A stretch of DNA of 64,000 bases from Kluyvera sp046569695. Its GTDB lineage: Bacteria; Pseudomonadota; Gammaproteobacteria; Enterobacterales; Enterobacteriaceae. The notes below the pieces were generated by a model, which was not told the origin of the DNA, did no database searches, and worked only from the letters and a program-made list of their open reading frames with translations. Of the stretch, positions 16,354 through 24,630 are shown in pieces. The translations under genes and the position numbers were made by a program. The stretch spans positions 186,001 to 250,000 of the forward strand of contig NZ_JBKHUI010000004.1 in NCBI RefSeq assembly GCF_046569695.1, in the 5' to 3' direction. Numbering within the stretch: position 1 is the first letter of the stretch; each line of letters starts with the position of its first letter.

Positions 16354-17508
16354 ATGAAAGCGATTCATTTTGGTGCAGGGAATATTGGTCGGGGTTTCAT
16401 TGGTAAACTGCTGGCCGACGCGCAGGCGGAGTTAACCTTTGCCGATGTTAATCAGCCGCTGGTCGATCAGCTGGCGCATCAGCAGCACTATCAGGTCAAC
16501 GTGGTGGGCGAAAACGCCCGCATCGAGCAGGTTAACCGCGTCAGTGCCATCCACAGCAACAGCCCGGATGCCATCCAGCAGATTGCTGAAGCCGACATCA
16601 TCACCACCGCCGTTGGCCCGCAGGTATTGAGCAAAATCGCCAGTACGCTGGCGCAAGGGCTGATTGCCCGTCATGACAACGGTAATCATCAACCGATGAA
16701 CATCATCGCCTGCGAAAATATGGTGCGCGGTACCAGCCAGCTCAAGCAGCACGTGTTGCAAGCGATGCCCGCCGAGCTGCACGGCTGGGTGGAAGAGCAT
16801 ATCGGTTTTGTCGATTCCGCGGTTGACCGTATCGTACCGCCGGGCTCAGCGGCGAACGACGATCCGCTGGAGGTGACCGTGGAAACCTTTAGCGAGTGGA
16901 TTGTCGACAGCACGCAGTTTAAAGGTGCGTTACCGGACATTGCCGGTATGGAGTCCACCAGCAATCTGATGGCCTATATCGAGCGTAAGCTGTTTACCCT
17001 CAATACCGGTCACGCCATTACCGCTTATCTTGGTCAACTAGCCGGGCATAAAACGATCCGCGATGCCATTCTCGACCCGGCCATTCGCGATGTGGTGAAA
17101 GGGGCGATGGTAGAAAGCGGCGATGTGCTGATCAAACGCTACGGCTTTAATGCCGAGCAGCATGCGGCCTATATCGAGAAGATCCTAACCCGCTTTGAGA
17201 ACCCGTACCTGCACGATGACGTGGAGCGCGTGGGCCGTCAGCCGCTGCGTAAGCTCAGCGACGGCGACCGTCTGATCAAGCCGCTGCGCGGCACGCTGGA
17301 ATACGGCCTGCCTCATAACAACCTGGTGATGGGCATTGCGGCAGCGTTAAGCTATCGCAGCGGCGATGACCCGCAGGCGCAAGAAATGGCAACCCTGTTG
17401 AGCGAAAATGGCGTCACCCACACCGTGACTCAGGTCTGCGGCCTGCAGGACCAGCCAACGCTTGTCGCCCAGATTGCGAATGTGTATAACGCCATGCAAC
17501 GGAAATAA
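16354..17508 (+). CDS. mtlD: Mannitol-1-phosphate 5-dehydrogenase MtlD
   Basis: Cytoplasmic NAD-dependent oxidation of mannitol-1-phosphate to fructose-6-phosphate. It has 384 aa (E. coli 382). The Rossmann motif FGAGNIGRGFIGKLL is at residues 6-20. ACENMVRGT and FVDSAVDRIVP follow, with the substrate-binding KLFTLNTGHAITAYLG in the C-terminal domain. AGGTC lies seven bases before the ATG. It is the second gene of mtlADR, 54 bases after mtlA. Confidence 0.96.
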   Translation: MKAIHFGAGNIGRGFIGKLLADAQAELTFADVNQPLVDQLAHQQHYQVNVVGENARIEQVNRVSAIHSNSPDAIQQIAEADIITTAVGPQVLSKIASTLAQGLIARHDNGNHQPMNIIACENMVRGTSQLKQHVLQAMPAELHGWVEEHIGFVDSAVDRIVPPGSAANDDPLEVTVETFSEWIVDSTQFKGALPDIAGMESTSNLMAYIERKLFTLNTGHAITAYLGQLAGHKTIRDAILDPAIRDVVKGAMVESGDVLIKRYGFNAEQHAAYIEKILTRFENPYLHDDVERVGRQPLRKLSDGDRLIKPLRGTLEYGLPHNNLVMGIAAALSYRSGDDPQAQEMATLLSENGVTHTVTQVCGLQDQPTLVAQIANVYNAMQRK

Positions 17509-17526
17509 TGTTGTTGCCCATAGGGT

Positions 17527-17554
17527 TGGAGCTGCTGTCCCGACAGCAGCTCCA
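17527..17554 (+). promoter_or_regulatory. mtlD-mtlR intercistronic hairpin
   Basis: TGGAGCTGCTGTC and GACAGCAGCTCCA form a 13-bp perfect dyad around two C residues, ending 15 bases before the mtlR ATG. A strong stem here could set mtlR expression below that of mtlAD. Confidence 0.6.
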
Positions 17555-17569
17555 GAATAAGAAGGTAAG

Positions 17570-18232
17570 ATGAAACAAAATCGACTGCGTTTAACAACGC
17601 AACCAGAGATACAAGGACATCATCCGAAGGAGCCGACGCCGCTAAAGGCGCGCTCTCCGGTCAATGAAACCACCATGATGGCGACAATGGACGAATCTGA
17701 CCTTTATAAAAACCAGGCCGCAGAGAACCGCGTGCTGGAAAAGCTCAATGCGCGCCAGACGCTCAGCGGTTTTATCCAGACCGCCGTCTTGCTGCTGGCT
17801 GAAGCGGTCGATCATCTGATTCTTCAGGCCTTTCGTAAAGACGATTATGCCGTTAAGTACGCCGTTGAACCGCTGCTCGAAGGGAGCGGCCCGTTGGCGA
17901 ACCTGTCAGTCCGTCTCAAGCTCATTTACGCGCTCGGCGTGATCAGCCGCGATGAATACGAAGACGTTGAGTTGCTGGTAGCGCTGAACAACGAGCTGGA
18001 GCAGGAGAAGACCGTTTACAGCTTTACCGATGATGAAATCCTCGGCCCGATTAGCATGCTGCACAGCATGACGGCGCTGCCGCCCCCTCCAACGCTGCAT
18101 ATGCCGGAGGACGTGGTGGATGATGCGCTAAGAACCATGCAGGAGCAGCGCTATCAGCAAATGGTGCGTTCGGCGCTGGTATTGAGCATTACTGATTTAA
18201 TTACTCGTCTGACCCACAAAAAAGCATTCTAG
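17570..18232 (+). CDS. mtlR: Mannitol operon repressor MtlR
   Basis: An all-helical MtlR-family protein of 220 aa, which in E. coli represses mtlADR. The conserved core includes LAEAVDHLILQAFRKDDYAVKYAVEPLL, split here as LAEAVDHLILQAF and RKDDYAVKYAVEPLL, then GPLANLSVRLKLIYALGVI and TDDEILGPI. It is about 25 residues longer than E. coli MtlR (195 aa) because of a basic, Pro-rich N-terminus. AGAAGGTAAG before the ATG at 17570 supports this start, though a shorter start at Met36 (17675) cannot be excluded. MtlR has no evident DNA-binding helix-turn-helix, so how it represses is unclear. Confidence 0.92.
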   Translation: MKQNRLRLTTQPEIQGHHPKEPTPLKARSPVNETTMMATMDESDLYKNQAAENRVLEKLNARQTLSGFIQTAVLLLAEAVDHLILQAFRKDDYAVKYAVEPLLEGSGPLANLSVRLKLIYALGVISRDEYEDVELLVALNNELEQEKTVYSFTDDEILGPISMLHSMTALPPPPTLHMPEDVVDDALRTMQEQRYQQMVRSALVLSITDLITRLTHKKAF

Positions 18233-18363
18233 CAGGGCAATGGTATTTACATTGTCTATATGAACGCGTCTGGCAAATGGCGGTCACCTCCGCCAGAGAC
18301 CTCCCCTTTCCTTCCAGAACGGTAAGTCGGCAAAAAAACAGGCGATTTTTTTGCCAGCACATC

Positions 18364-18395
18364 TTCCCGTTTCGCTCAACTTAGTATAAAAAGGC
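18364..18395 (-). other. Homologue of the phage lambda attB site
   Basis: On the minus strand, the 15 bases at 18381-18395 read GCCTTTTTATACTAA, 14 of 15 identical to the lambda core GCTTTTTTATACTAA. The right flank continues GTTGAGCGAAACGGGAA (18364-18380), which also matches the E. coli attB flank as I remember it except one base. The site lies 45 bp upstream of ybhC, where E. coli has attB. The same bases may form the ybhC -10 region (TATAAA on the plus strand). Confidence 0.85.
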
Positions 18396-18439
18396 TGCTT
18401 TTACGGGATTCACATTCACTTAAATTAGCCTGGAGCAAC

Positions 18440-19723
18440 ATGAACACTTTCTCGGTTTCTCGTCTGGCGCTGGCATTGGCTTTTGGCGTGACACTGACGG
18501 CTTGCAGCTCAACCCCAGCGGATCAACGTCCTTCTGACCAGGCAGCCCCTGGTACGGCTTCTCGTCCGGTGCTGTCAGCTGATGAAGCGCAGAACTTTGT
18601 CGCCGCGCGTTATTTCTCATCGCTCGATCCTAACGCTGCCGCCTGGTCTCCGTCTTCCATCGCCGTTCCGGCCAAAGCCGACTTCGTCGTCGGGCCTGCG
18701 GGTACGCAGGGCGTTACCCACACCACCATTCAGGCTGCGGTTGACGCCGCCATTGCTCGCCACAGCAGCTCACGTCTGTATATCGCGGTTCTGCCGGGTG
18801 AATACCAGGGCACCGTTTATATTCCTGCAGCTCCAGGCAGCGTGACCATTTACGGTACCGGCGAGAAAGCGATCGACGTGAAAATCGGTCTGGCTATCGA
18901 CTCCGAAATGGACCCAACCAGCTGGCGTCGCCAGGTGAACCCAGGCGGCAAATACATGCCTGGCAAACCGGCGTGGTATATGTTTGACAGCTGTCAGAGC
19001 AAACGTGCCGCCACCGTCGGCGTGATGTGTTCTGCCGTTGTCTGGTCGCAGAACAACGGTCTGCAGTTGCAGAATCTGACCATCGAAAACAGTCTCGGTG
19101 ACAGCGTAGATGCTGGTACGCATCAAGCGGTTGCCCTGCGTACCGATGGCGATAAAACCCAGATTAACAAAGTGAACATCCTGGGTCGTCAGAACACCTT
19201 CTTCGTGACCAACAGCGGCGTCGATAACCGTCTGCAGAACAACCGTCAGACCCGTACGCAGGTCACCGACAGCTATCTGGAAGGCGACGTGGATATCGTT
19301 TCCGGCCGCGGCGCGGTGGTGTTTGAGAACACCGACTTCCGCGTGGTGAACTCCCGCACCCAGCAGGAGGGTTACGTATTCGCACCAGCGACCCTGTCCA
19401 CCATCAACTTCGGCTTCCTGGCGACCGACAGCCGCTTCACCGCAACCGGTGACGGCGTGGCGCAACTGGGTCGTTCTCTGGATGTAGATGGCAATACCAA
19501 CGGTCAGGTCGTTATTCGCGATAGCGTGATTAACGAAGGCTTCAACGTGGCGAAACCGTGGGCTGATGCCGCGGTATCTAAACGCCCATTCAGCGGTAAT
19601 ACCGGCGCACAGGACGAGAAAGGTCAGCTGAAACGCGATCTGAACGACCGTAACTTCAACCGCATGTGGGAGTTCAACAACCGCGGCGTGGGAAGTCACG
19701 TAGTGGCTGAACCTAAGAAGTAA
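18440..19723 (+). CDS. ybhC: Outer-membrane lipoprotein of the pectinesterase/acyl-CoA thioesterase family, YbhC
   Basis: A 427-aa beta-helix protein with the length of E. coli YbhC. The signal peptide ends in the lipobox LTAC, with the lipidated Cys at residue 22. The pectin-methylesterase fold includes GTHQAVALRTDGDKTQ, the acidic QVTDSYLEGDVDIVSGRGAVVF segment near residues 274-295 (quoted in parts as QVTDSYLEGDVD and IVSGRGAVVF) and a late GRSLDVDG. E. coli YbhC was characterised as a thioesterase rather than a pectinase. It is convergent with pgl over a bidirectional terminator. In E. coli ybhDHIJ lie between ybhC and pgl; they are absent here. Confidence 0.93.
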   Translation: MNTFSVSRLALALAFGVTLTACSSTPADQRPSDQAAPGTASRPVLSADEAQNFVAARYFSSLDPNAAAWSPSSIAVPAKADFVVGPAGTQGVTHTTIQAAVDAAIARHSSSRLYIAVLPGEYQGTVYIPAAPGSVTIYGTGEKAIDVKIGLAIDSEMDPTSWRRQVNPGGKYMPGKPAWYMFDSCQSKRAATVGVMCSAVVWSQNNGLQLQNLTIENSLGDSVDAGTHQAVALRTDGDKTQINKVNILGRQNTFFVTNSGVDNRLQNNRQTRTQVTDSYLEGDVDIVSGRGAVVFENTDFRVVNSRTQQEGYVFAPATLSTINFGFLATDSRFTATGDGVAQLGRSLDVDGNTNGQVVIRDSVINEGFNVAKPWADAAVSKRPFSGNTGAQDEKGQLKRDLNDRNFNRMWEFNNRGVGSHVVAEPKK

Positions 19724-19737
19724 TTAATGATGATGTG

Positions 19738-19769
19738 AAAAAGGCCCATGAGATCATGGGCCTTTTTTT
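19738..19769. terminator. Bidirectional terminator between ybhC and pgl
   Basis: AAAAAGGCCCATGA...TCATGGGCCTTTTTTT is a symmetric stem with A and T runs on either side, suited to end both convergent genes. Confidence 0.9.
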
Positions 19770-19773
19770 ATCA

Positions 19774-19812
19774 CGTAGGCCTGATAAGCGTAGCGCCATC
19801 AGGCATTATGCC
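19774..19812. repeat. REP element at the 3' end of pgl
   Basis: TAGGCCTGATAAGCG and CGCCATCAGGCATTATGCC give the classic REP palindrome between the terminator and the pgl stop codon. Confidence 0.8.
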
Positions 19813-19836
19813 GACATTGCCGAATGGCGACGTCGA

Positions 19837-20832
19837 TTAATACGCGTTAACCACCACCCACATTGGGCCCAGGCCTACCGCGTAACGCCCTTTCTCCTGC
19901 AACAGCCCCTGCTCACCGGCAATTTCATACACCGCAACGTGGTGCGATTTCTGCCCGGCGGCAATCAGGTATTTCCCGCTGTGATCGACGTTAAAGCCGC
20001 GCGGCTGCGTTTCGGTTGGCTGGAAGCCTTCCAGTGACAGCACGCTACCGTCTTCTGACACGCTGAAGATGGTAATCAGGCTAGAGGTACGGTCACAGGT
20101 GTACAGGTGACGACCGTCTGGGGTGATATGAATATCTGCCGCCCAACGGGTATCGGTGAAATCAGCAGGCATCATGTCCAGCGTCTGCACACACTCAATT
20201 TTGCCGTACGGATCTTTCAGCTCCCACACATCGACAGAACCGTTGAGTTCGTTGACGCAGTAACCATACTGTTCGTTCGGGTGGAACACCATATGACGCG
20301 GGCCTGCGCCTTCTACGGTGGTCACTTCCGCCGGAGTCTGCGCGGACAGGAAACCGTCATCGCTCAGCGTGAACAGGCAGATACGATCCTGCTTCAGCGC
20401 CGGTACCCACAGGGTTCGGTTATCCGGGGAGATGTTCGCTGAGTGGCAGCCGTCCAGCCCTTCTACAACCGTCACGGTGTCACGCGGCAGGCCATCTTCC
20501 AGACGAATGACGCTGACGTTGGCCTGGTTGTAGGAGGCGCTAAAGACAAAATTGCCTTTACGATCGGTAGAGATATGGGTTGGGCTACCCGGCAGCGGCG
20601 CTTCGGCTTCAAAGGTCAGTGCACCGTCGTCCGGGGCAATGCGGTAAGCCAGCACGCGGAATTCAGGGCGTACGCCGACGTACAGAAAGCGTTTATCAGG
20701 ACTGACAACCATTGGCTGTACCTGACCCGGGACATCCACCACCTGAACCAGCGTCAGGCTGCCGTCATGGTTCAGCGTCCAGACGTGGATCTGCTGGCTC
20801 TCCGGGCTGGCGGTATAAACGGTCTGTTTCAT
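19837..20832 (-). CDS. pgl: 6-phosphogluconolactonase Pgl
   Basis: A cytoplasmic beta-propeller lactonase that hydrolyses 6-phosphogluconolactone in the oxidative pentose phosphate pathway. The start at 20832 (MKQTVYTASPESQQIHVW) gives 331 aa, the E. coli length; a 30-codon upstream extension is unconserved and Cys-rich. AAAGGAGT lies six bases before this ATG. Family elements include EGLDGCHSANI, GAGPRHMVFHPN, WAADIHITPDGRHLY and QPRGFN. It is divergent from ybhA. Confidence 0.95.
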   Translation of the reverse strand: MKQTVYTASPESQQIHVWTLNHDGSLTLVQVVDVPGQVQPMVVSPDKRFLYVGVRPEFRVLAYRIAPDDGALTFEAEAPLPGSPTHISTDRKGNFVFSASYNQANVSVIRLEDGLPRDTVTVVEGLDGCHSANISPDNRTLWVPALKQDRICLFTLSDDGFLSAQTPAEVTTVEGAGPRHMVFHPNEQYGYCVNELNGSVDVWELKDPYGKIECVQTLDMMPADFTDTRWAADIHITPDGRHLYTCDRTSSLITIFSVSEDGSVLSLEGFQPTETQPRGFNVDHSGKYLIAAGQKSHHVAVYEIAGEQGLLQEKGRYAVGLGPMWVVVNAY

Positions 20833-20961
20833 GACTACTCCTTTCTGAAAACATTGAATTGGCGGCGACGAGTCGCAGCCTGGTCCACACAATTTTGCCG
20901 AACAGGTATCTCGGTGTACCATCCTGAACAGCGAATTTTCTCTTTAACTCGAGACAACACT

Positions 20962-21780
20962 ATGACTGCACGTGTGATTGCCCTGGATCTGGACGGAACG
21001 CTCCTGACGCCAAAGAAAACTCTGCTTCCCTCTTCACTTGAAGCGCTGAATCGTGCCAGAGCGGCTGGCTATCAATTAATGATTGTTACCGGTCGACATC
21101 ACGTTGCCATTCATCCTTTTTATCAGGCACTGGCGTTAGATACACCTGCAATTTGTTGTAATGGTACTTATCTTTATGATTATCAAAATAAAAAAGTACT
21201 GACCGCCGACCCAATGCCGGTCGAAAAAGCCCAACAACTGATTACGCTGCTGGATGAACATCAGGTGCATGGCCTGATGTACGTCGACGATACCATGATG
21301 TATCAGTACCCAACCGGCCACGTGGTACGCACCAGCAACTGGGCGCAGAGCCTGCCGGAAGCCCAGCGCCCATCGTTCACCCAGGTTGATTCACTGTCGC
21401 AGGCCGCTCACGAAGTGGAGAACGTCTGGAAGTTTGCGCTGACCGACGAAAATGGGCAGAAGCTGCGCGAATTCGCCGAGCATGTCGAAAAAACGCTGCA
21501 GCTGGAGTGCGAATGGTCGTGGCACGATCAGGTTGATATCGCCCGTCAGGGGAACAGCAAAGGCAAACGCCTGACCCAGTTTATCACCGACCAGGGCTGG
21601 TCGATGCAGGACGTAGTGGCGTTTGGCGATAACTTTAATGATATCAGTATGCTGGAAGCTGCCGGAACCGGCGTGGCGATGGGCAATGCCGATGACGCGG
21701 TAAAAGCCCGCGCCAACGTGGTGATTGGCGACAACACCACCGATGCCATCGCCGACTACATCAATAAACACCTGCTGTAA
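20962..21780 (+). CDS. ybhA: HAD-superfamily (Cof-type) sugar phosphatase YbhA
   Basis: A HAD IIB phosphatase of 272 aa, equal to E. coli YbhA, described there as active on pyridoxal phosphate and sugar phosphates. Motif I DLDGTLLTPKK has the nucleophile Asp at about 9, motif II is MIVTGR, the motif III Lys is in GNSKGKRL, and motif IV is VAFGDNFNDISML. No convincing Shine-Dalgarno precedes the ATG (CGAGACAACACT). The stop codon abuts the modC stop codon with no base between them. Confidence 0.93.
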   Translation: MTARVIALDLDGTLLTPKKTLLPSSLEALNRARAAGYQLMIVTGRHHVAIHPFYQALALDTPAICCNGTYLYDYQNKKVLTADPMPVEKAQQLITLLDEHQVHGLMYVDDTMMYQYPTGHVVRTSNWAQSLPEAQRPSFTQVDSLSQAAHEVENVWKFALTDENGQKLREFAEHVEKTLQLECEWSWHDQVDIARQGNSKGKRLTQFITDQGWSMQDVVAFGDNFNDISMLEAAGTGVAMGNADDAVKARANVVIGDNTTDAIADYINKHLL

Positions 21781-22839
21781 TCAGGCGGTGATCGACACGC
21801 TTTTCACCTGAGCATAGAGCCACAGGCCTGGTTTAATCGCCAGGTCATCGCGAGCCCACGGGCTGACGCGCGCCCACAGCGTGCGTCCGCTAACGTCCAG
21901 CTGTACTTCCACCTGCCCGTTATCGTCGTAGCACTGCACCACTTTCGCGTGCAGCACGTTACGGATACTGGTGTGTAACGATGGTTGCAGCACCAGCGAC
22001 ACATCGGTGGCCTGTATACGCACCCGCACCGCGCTCTGCAGCGGCTTATCCAGCTTATTGACCCAGATATGCTGGTCGCCCAGCGCTAGCGCGGTCATGG
22101 CGTAATGCGGATGATGCTCTAGCACCGTCACGCGCAGAATGCTGCTCTGCTGATCCTGCGGCAGCCACGGGTGCATCACGCTGCTGCCCCATACCTCTTC
22201 CAGAGGGCCAAAGGCTTTCACCTTGCCGTTTTCCAGCACCAGCACGTTATCCGCCAGATGGAGAATTTCATCCAGCGAGTGGCTAACGTAGAGCATCGGA
22301 ATATTAATTTCCCGCGCCAGGCGCTGCAGATAAGGCAGCAGCTCACGTTTACGTGGGATATCAAGCGAGGCCAGCGGTTCATCAAGCAGCAGCAACTCAG
22401 GGGCGGTTAGCAACGCACGGCCAATCGCCACGCGCTGTTTTTCACCGCCGGAGAGACTGCCCGGCAGCCTATCGAGCAGAGGTTCAATACCCAGCAGCGC
22501 CACCAGTTTATCGAACTGGTCGGCCATGCTTTTCGCCATACCGTAACGCAGATTGCCGCGCACCTTGTAGTGCGGGAACAGCCGCGCATCCTGGAACACG
22601 TAACCGACGCGGCGTTTTTCCGGCGCCAGGCAGACGCCCTGTTCCGCATCGTTCAGCACGCGACCATTGAGCACAATGCGCCCCTGCTGCGGCTTGGTCA
22701 GGCCGCTGATGGCGTTAATCAGCGAGGTTTTTCCCGCCCCGGAGACGCCAAATACGGCGGTGATACCGGAAGCCGGCAGCGATTCATCAATTTGCAGACA
22801 GTGCGTACCGAGCGTCTGGCTAAAATTCAGCTCCAGCAT
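21781..22839 (-). CDS. modC: Molybdate ABC transporter ATP-binding protein ModC
   Basis: The ATPase of the ModABC molybdate importer, 352 aa as in E. coli. Walker A GVSGAGKT is at about 31-38, the Q-loop is in YVFQDARLF, the signature LSGGEKQRVAIGRAL near 128, Walker B LLLLDEPLASLD, and the H-loop is in YVSHSLDE. The C-terminal 60 residues form a MOP domain that binds molybdate in related proteins. It is the last gene of modABC and ends flush against ybhA. Confidence 0.96.
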   Translation of the reverse strand: MLELNFSQTLGTHCLQIDESLPASGITAVFGVSGAGKTSLINAISGLTKPQQGRIVLNGRVLNDAEQGVCLAPEKRRVGYVFQDARLFPHYKVRGNLRYGMAKSMADQFDKLVALLGIEPLLDRLPGSLSGGEKQRVAIGRALLTAPELLLLDEPLASLDIPRKRELLPYLQRLAREINIPMLYVSHSLDEILHLADNVLVLENGKVKAFGPLEEVWGSSVMHPWLPQDQQSSILRVTVLEHHPHYAMTALALGDQHIWVNKLDKPLQSAVRVRIQATDVSLVLQPSLHTSIRNVLHAKVVQCYDDNGQVEVQLDVSGRTLWARVSPWARDDLAIKPGLWLYAQVKSVSITA

Positions 22840-22841
22840 GG

Positions 22842-23531
22842 TTACGCCCCCATCCGACGACGGCTAATGCTGGCCAGCCATTCAGAGATCATCAGGGAAA
22901 TCAGCGCCAGTACGATGGAAATCAGACACAGACGCGCCGCCGCGCTTTCGCCGCCAGGAGTCTGGATCAGGGTATACATCGCGGAAGGAATGGTGCGGGT
23001 TTCACCAGGAATATTGGATACGAAGGTAATGGTCGCGCCAAACTCACCAAGCGAACGGGCAAAGGCCAGAACGGTGCCGACGATAATACCGGGCAGCATC
23101 AGCGGTAGCGTTATGGTGCAAAACACTCGCCAGCGCCCTGCGCCGAGCGTACGAGCCGCTTGCTCCAGCTTGACGTCTACCCCTTCCAGCGCCAGGCGGA
23201 TGGCGCGAACCATCAGCGGGAACGACATCACCGCTGCGGCAATCACCGCGCCGCGCCAGCTAAACGCGAAGGTCAGGCCGAACCAATCATACAGCCAGGA
23301 GCCGATTAACCCTCGACGCCCCAGCGCAATCAACAGCAGGTACCCCACCACTACCGGCGGCAGCACCAGCGGCAGATGAATAAGACCATCGAGCAGCGCT
23401 TTACCGGGGAAGCTGCGGCGGACCAGCAGCCAGGCGAAGAAGATCCCAAACGGCAAACTCAACACCACGGCCAGGGATGACACTTTAAGGCTCAGCAGAA
23501 CCGCCTGCCATTCGGGATCGGTCAATATCAT
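22842..23531 (-). CDS. modB: Molybdate ABC transporter permease ModB
   Basis: An integral-membrane subunit of 229 aa (E. coli 229) with about five to six hydrophobic helices. The cytoplasmic EAA loop EQAARTLGAGRWRVFCTITLP is near residues 130-150 (given as EQAARTLGAG and RWRVFCTITLP), and docks onto ModC. Its ATG shares one base with the modA stop codon, and two bases separate it from modC. Confidence 0.95.
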   Translation of the reverse strand: MILTDPEWQAVLLSLKVSSLAVVLSLPFGIFFAWLLVRRSFPGKALLDGLIHLPLVLPPVVVGYLLLIALGRRGLIGSWLYDWFGLTFAFSWRGAVIAAAVMSFPLMVRAIRLALEGVDVKLEQAARTLGAGRWRVFCTITLPLMLPGIIVGTVLAFARSLGEFGATITFVSNIPGETRTIPSAMYTLIQTPGGESAAARLCLISIVLALISLMISEWLASISRRRMGA

Positions 23532-24304
23532 TAGTGCGTAGTAAATCCGTAACGTTTAAAGATTTCGGATGCCTGCGGCCCTTTCAGGTAGTCGTAGAAT
23601 GCCGAGACGGTTGCGTTTTTATGGCCATCGATAATGGCAATTGGGTATTCCACTTTCTTGTGCGAGTCTTCCGGGAAGGTGCCAACCACTTTAACACCTT
23701 TGCTTGCGACTGCGTCGGAACCGTAAACGATACCCAGCGGGGCTTCATTACGTTCAACCAGCGCCAGCGCACCGCGCACGTCTTCAGCCGGAGCCAGTTT
23801 CGGTGACAGGGTGTCCCATGCGCCCAGCTTCTGCAGCGCTTCTTTCGCATAGATGCCCGCCGGTACGTGGTCCGGGTCGCCAACCGCCAGACGGCCGCCT
23901 TTCAGCAGGCTGGTCCAGTTGGTTTTCGCATCAATGGTGATGTCGCCCTGTGCGCTAGCTTTTGGCGCCACGACGACCAGGCTATTGCCCAGCAGGGTTT
24001 CACGAGACGCGGTGTCGATGGCTTTCTTATCTACCGCGTAGTCCATCCATTTCTGGTCTGCGGAGATAAACAGGTCAGCCGGGGCGCCAGCTTCAATCTG
24101 GCGGGCCAGAGTAGAAGAGGAAGCAAAGGAAGAAACCACATCAACGTTCTTCTCTTTTTTATACTCTTTCGCGATATCCTGCATTGCGTTGGTCAGCGAT
24201 GCTGCCGCAAATACGGTGATTTTGCTTTCGTCCGCCAGCGCGTGACCTGCAACGGAAAGCGTTAAAGTCGCTCCTGCAAACAAACGTAACCATGAACCTG
24301 TCAT
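23531..24304 (-). CDS. modA: Molybdate-binding periplasmic protein ModA
   Basis: The high-affinity periplasmic receptor for molybdate and tungstate, 257 aa as in E. coli. The signal peptide covers residues 1-24, with cleavage after the Ala of GHALA. Oxyanion-contacting motifs are FAAASLTNAM, FASSSTLARQIEAGAPADLF, GDPDHVPAGIYA and GIVYGSDA. It is the first gene of modABC and is preceded by a ModE operator overlapping its promoter, so it is repressed when molybdate is plentiful. Confidence 0.96.
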   Translation of the reverse strand: MTGSWLRLFAGATLTLSVAGHALADESKITVFAAASLTNAMQDIAKEYKKEKNVDVVSSFASSSTLARQIEAGAPADLFISADQKWMDYAVDKKAIDTASRETLLGNSLVVVAPKASAQGDITIDAKTNWTSLLKGGRLAVGDPDHVPAGIYAKEALQKLGAWDTLSPKLAPAEDVRGALALVERNEAPLGIVYGSDAVASKGVKVVGTFPEDSHKKVEYPIAIIDGHKNATVSAFYDYLKGPQASEIFKRYGFTTH

Positions 24305-24323
24305 TTGAAACTCCTGTGTGTGC

Positions 24324-24356
24324 CGTTGTATATCGAAAAATACAGCGCAGAGTATA
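24324..24356 (-). promoter_or_regulatory. modABC promoter and ModE operator
   Basis: The arms CGTTGTATA (24324-24332) and AATACAGCG (24339-24347) follow the 9-6-9 ModE geometry seen at moaA, with imperfect symmetry. On the minus strand a perfect -10 TATACT (24351-24356) lies just upstream, so the operator covers the start site, as expected for repression. Confidence 0.78.
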
Positions 24357-24446
24357 GGGGCTTTCTTAGATTAATGCATTACAGATACATGAATTATTGC
24401 TGTGTTTACGGGGTGTTATCGGCAGGAGTGTGAAGAACTTCATAGC

Positions 24447-24472
24447 AAAACGCCCGGTTAAACCGGGCGTTT
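24447..24472 (-). terminator. Terminator of acrZ
   Basis: On the minus strand, AACGCCCGGTTTAACCGGGCGTTTTG is a strong GC stem with a short T-run, ten bases after the acrZ stop codon. Confidence 0.88.
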
Positions 24473-24480
24473 GGGGGAAA

Positions 24481-24630
24481 TCAGTGATTTTGCTGGTTGC
24501 CGTTTTTATGACCGACACCGGAGAAAATGTTAAACACTTCACCCAGACCGTAAATTAACCCCAGGATGATAGCCATCACTACGGGTACCATGATTACGGC
24601 AAAAACCAGACTTTTCAACAGCTCTAACAT
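24481..24630 (-). CDS. acrZ: Small AcrAB-TolC accessory protein AcrZ
   Basis: A 49-aa single-pass inner-membrane protein that binds AcrB and helps the efflux pump export some drugs. The first 40 residues (MLELLKSLVFAVIMVPVVMA ... FNIFSGVG) match E. coli AcrZ almost exactly; only the hydrophilic tail HKNGNQQNH differs. The kinked helix with Pro16 is kept. It lies between modA and modE as in E. coli, with its own terminator. Confidence 0.95.
   Translation of the reverse strand: MLELLKSLVFAVIMVPVVMAIILGLIYGLGEVFNIFSGVGHKNGNQQNH

Noticed and set aside
13855..18440. Possible prophage or integrative element in the ybhB-ybhC interval
   Set aside because: There is no integrase, no phage gene and no direct repeat of the att core at the other side. 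All genes are mtlADR.
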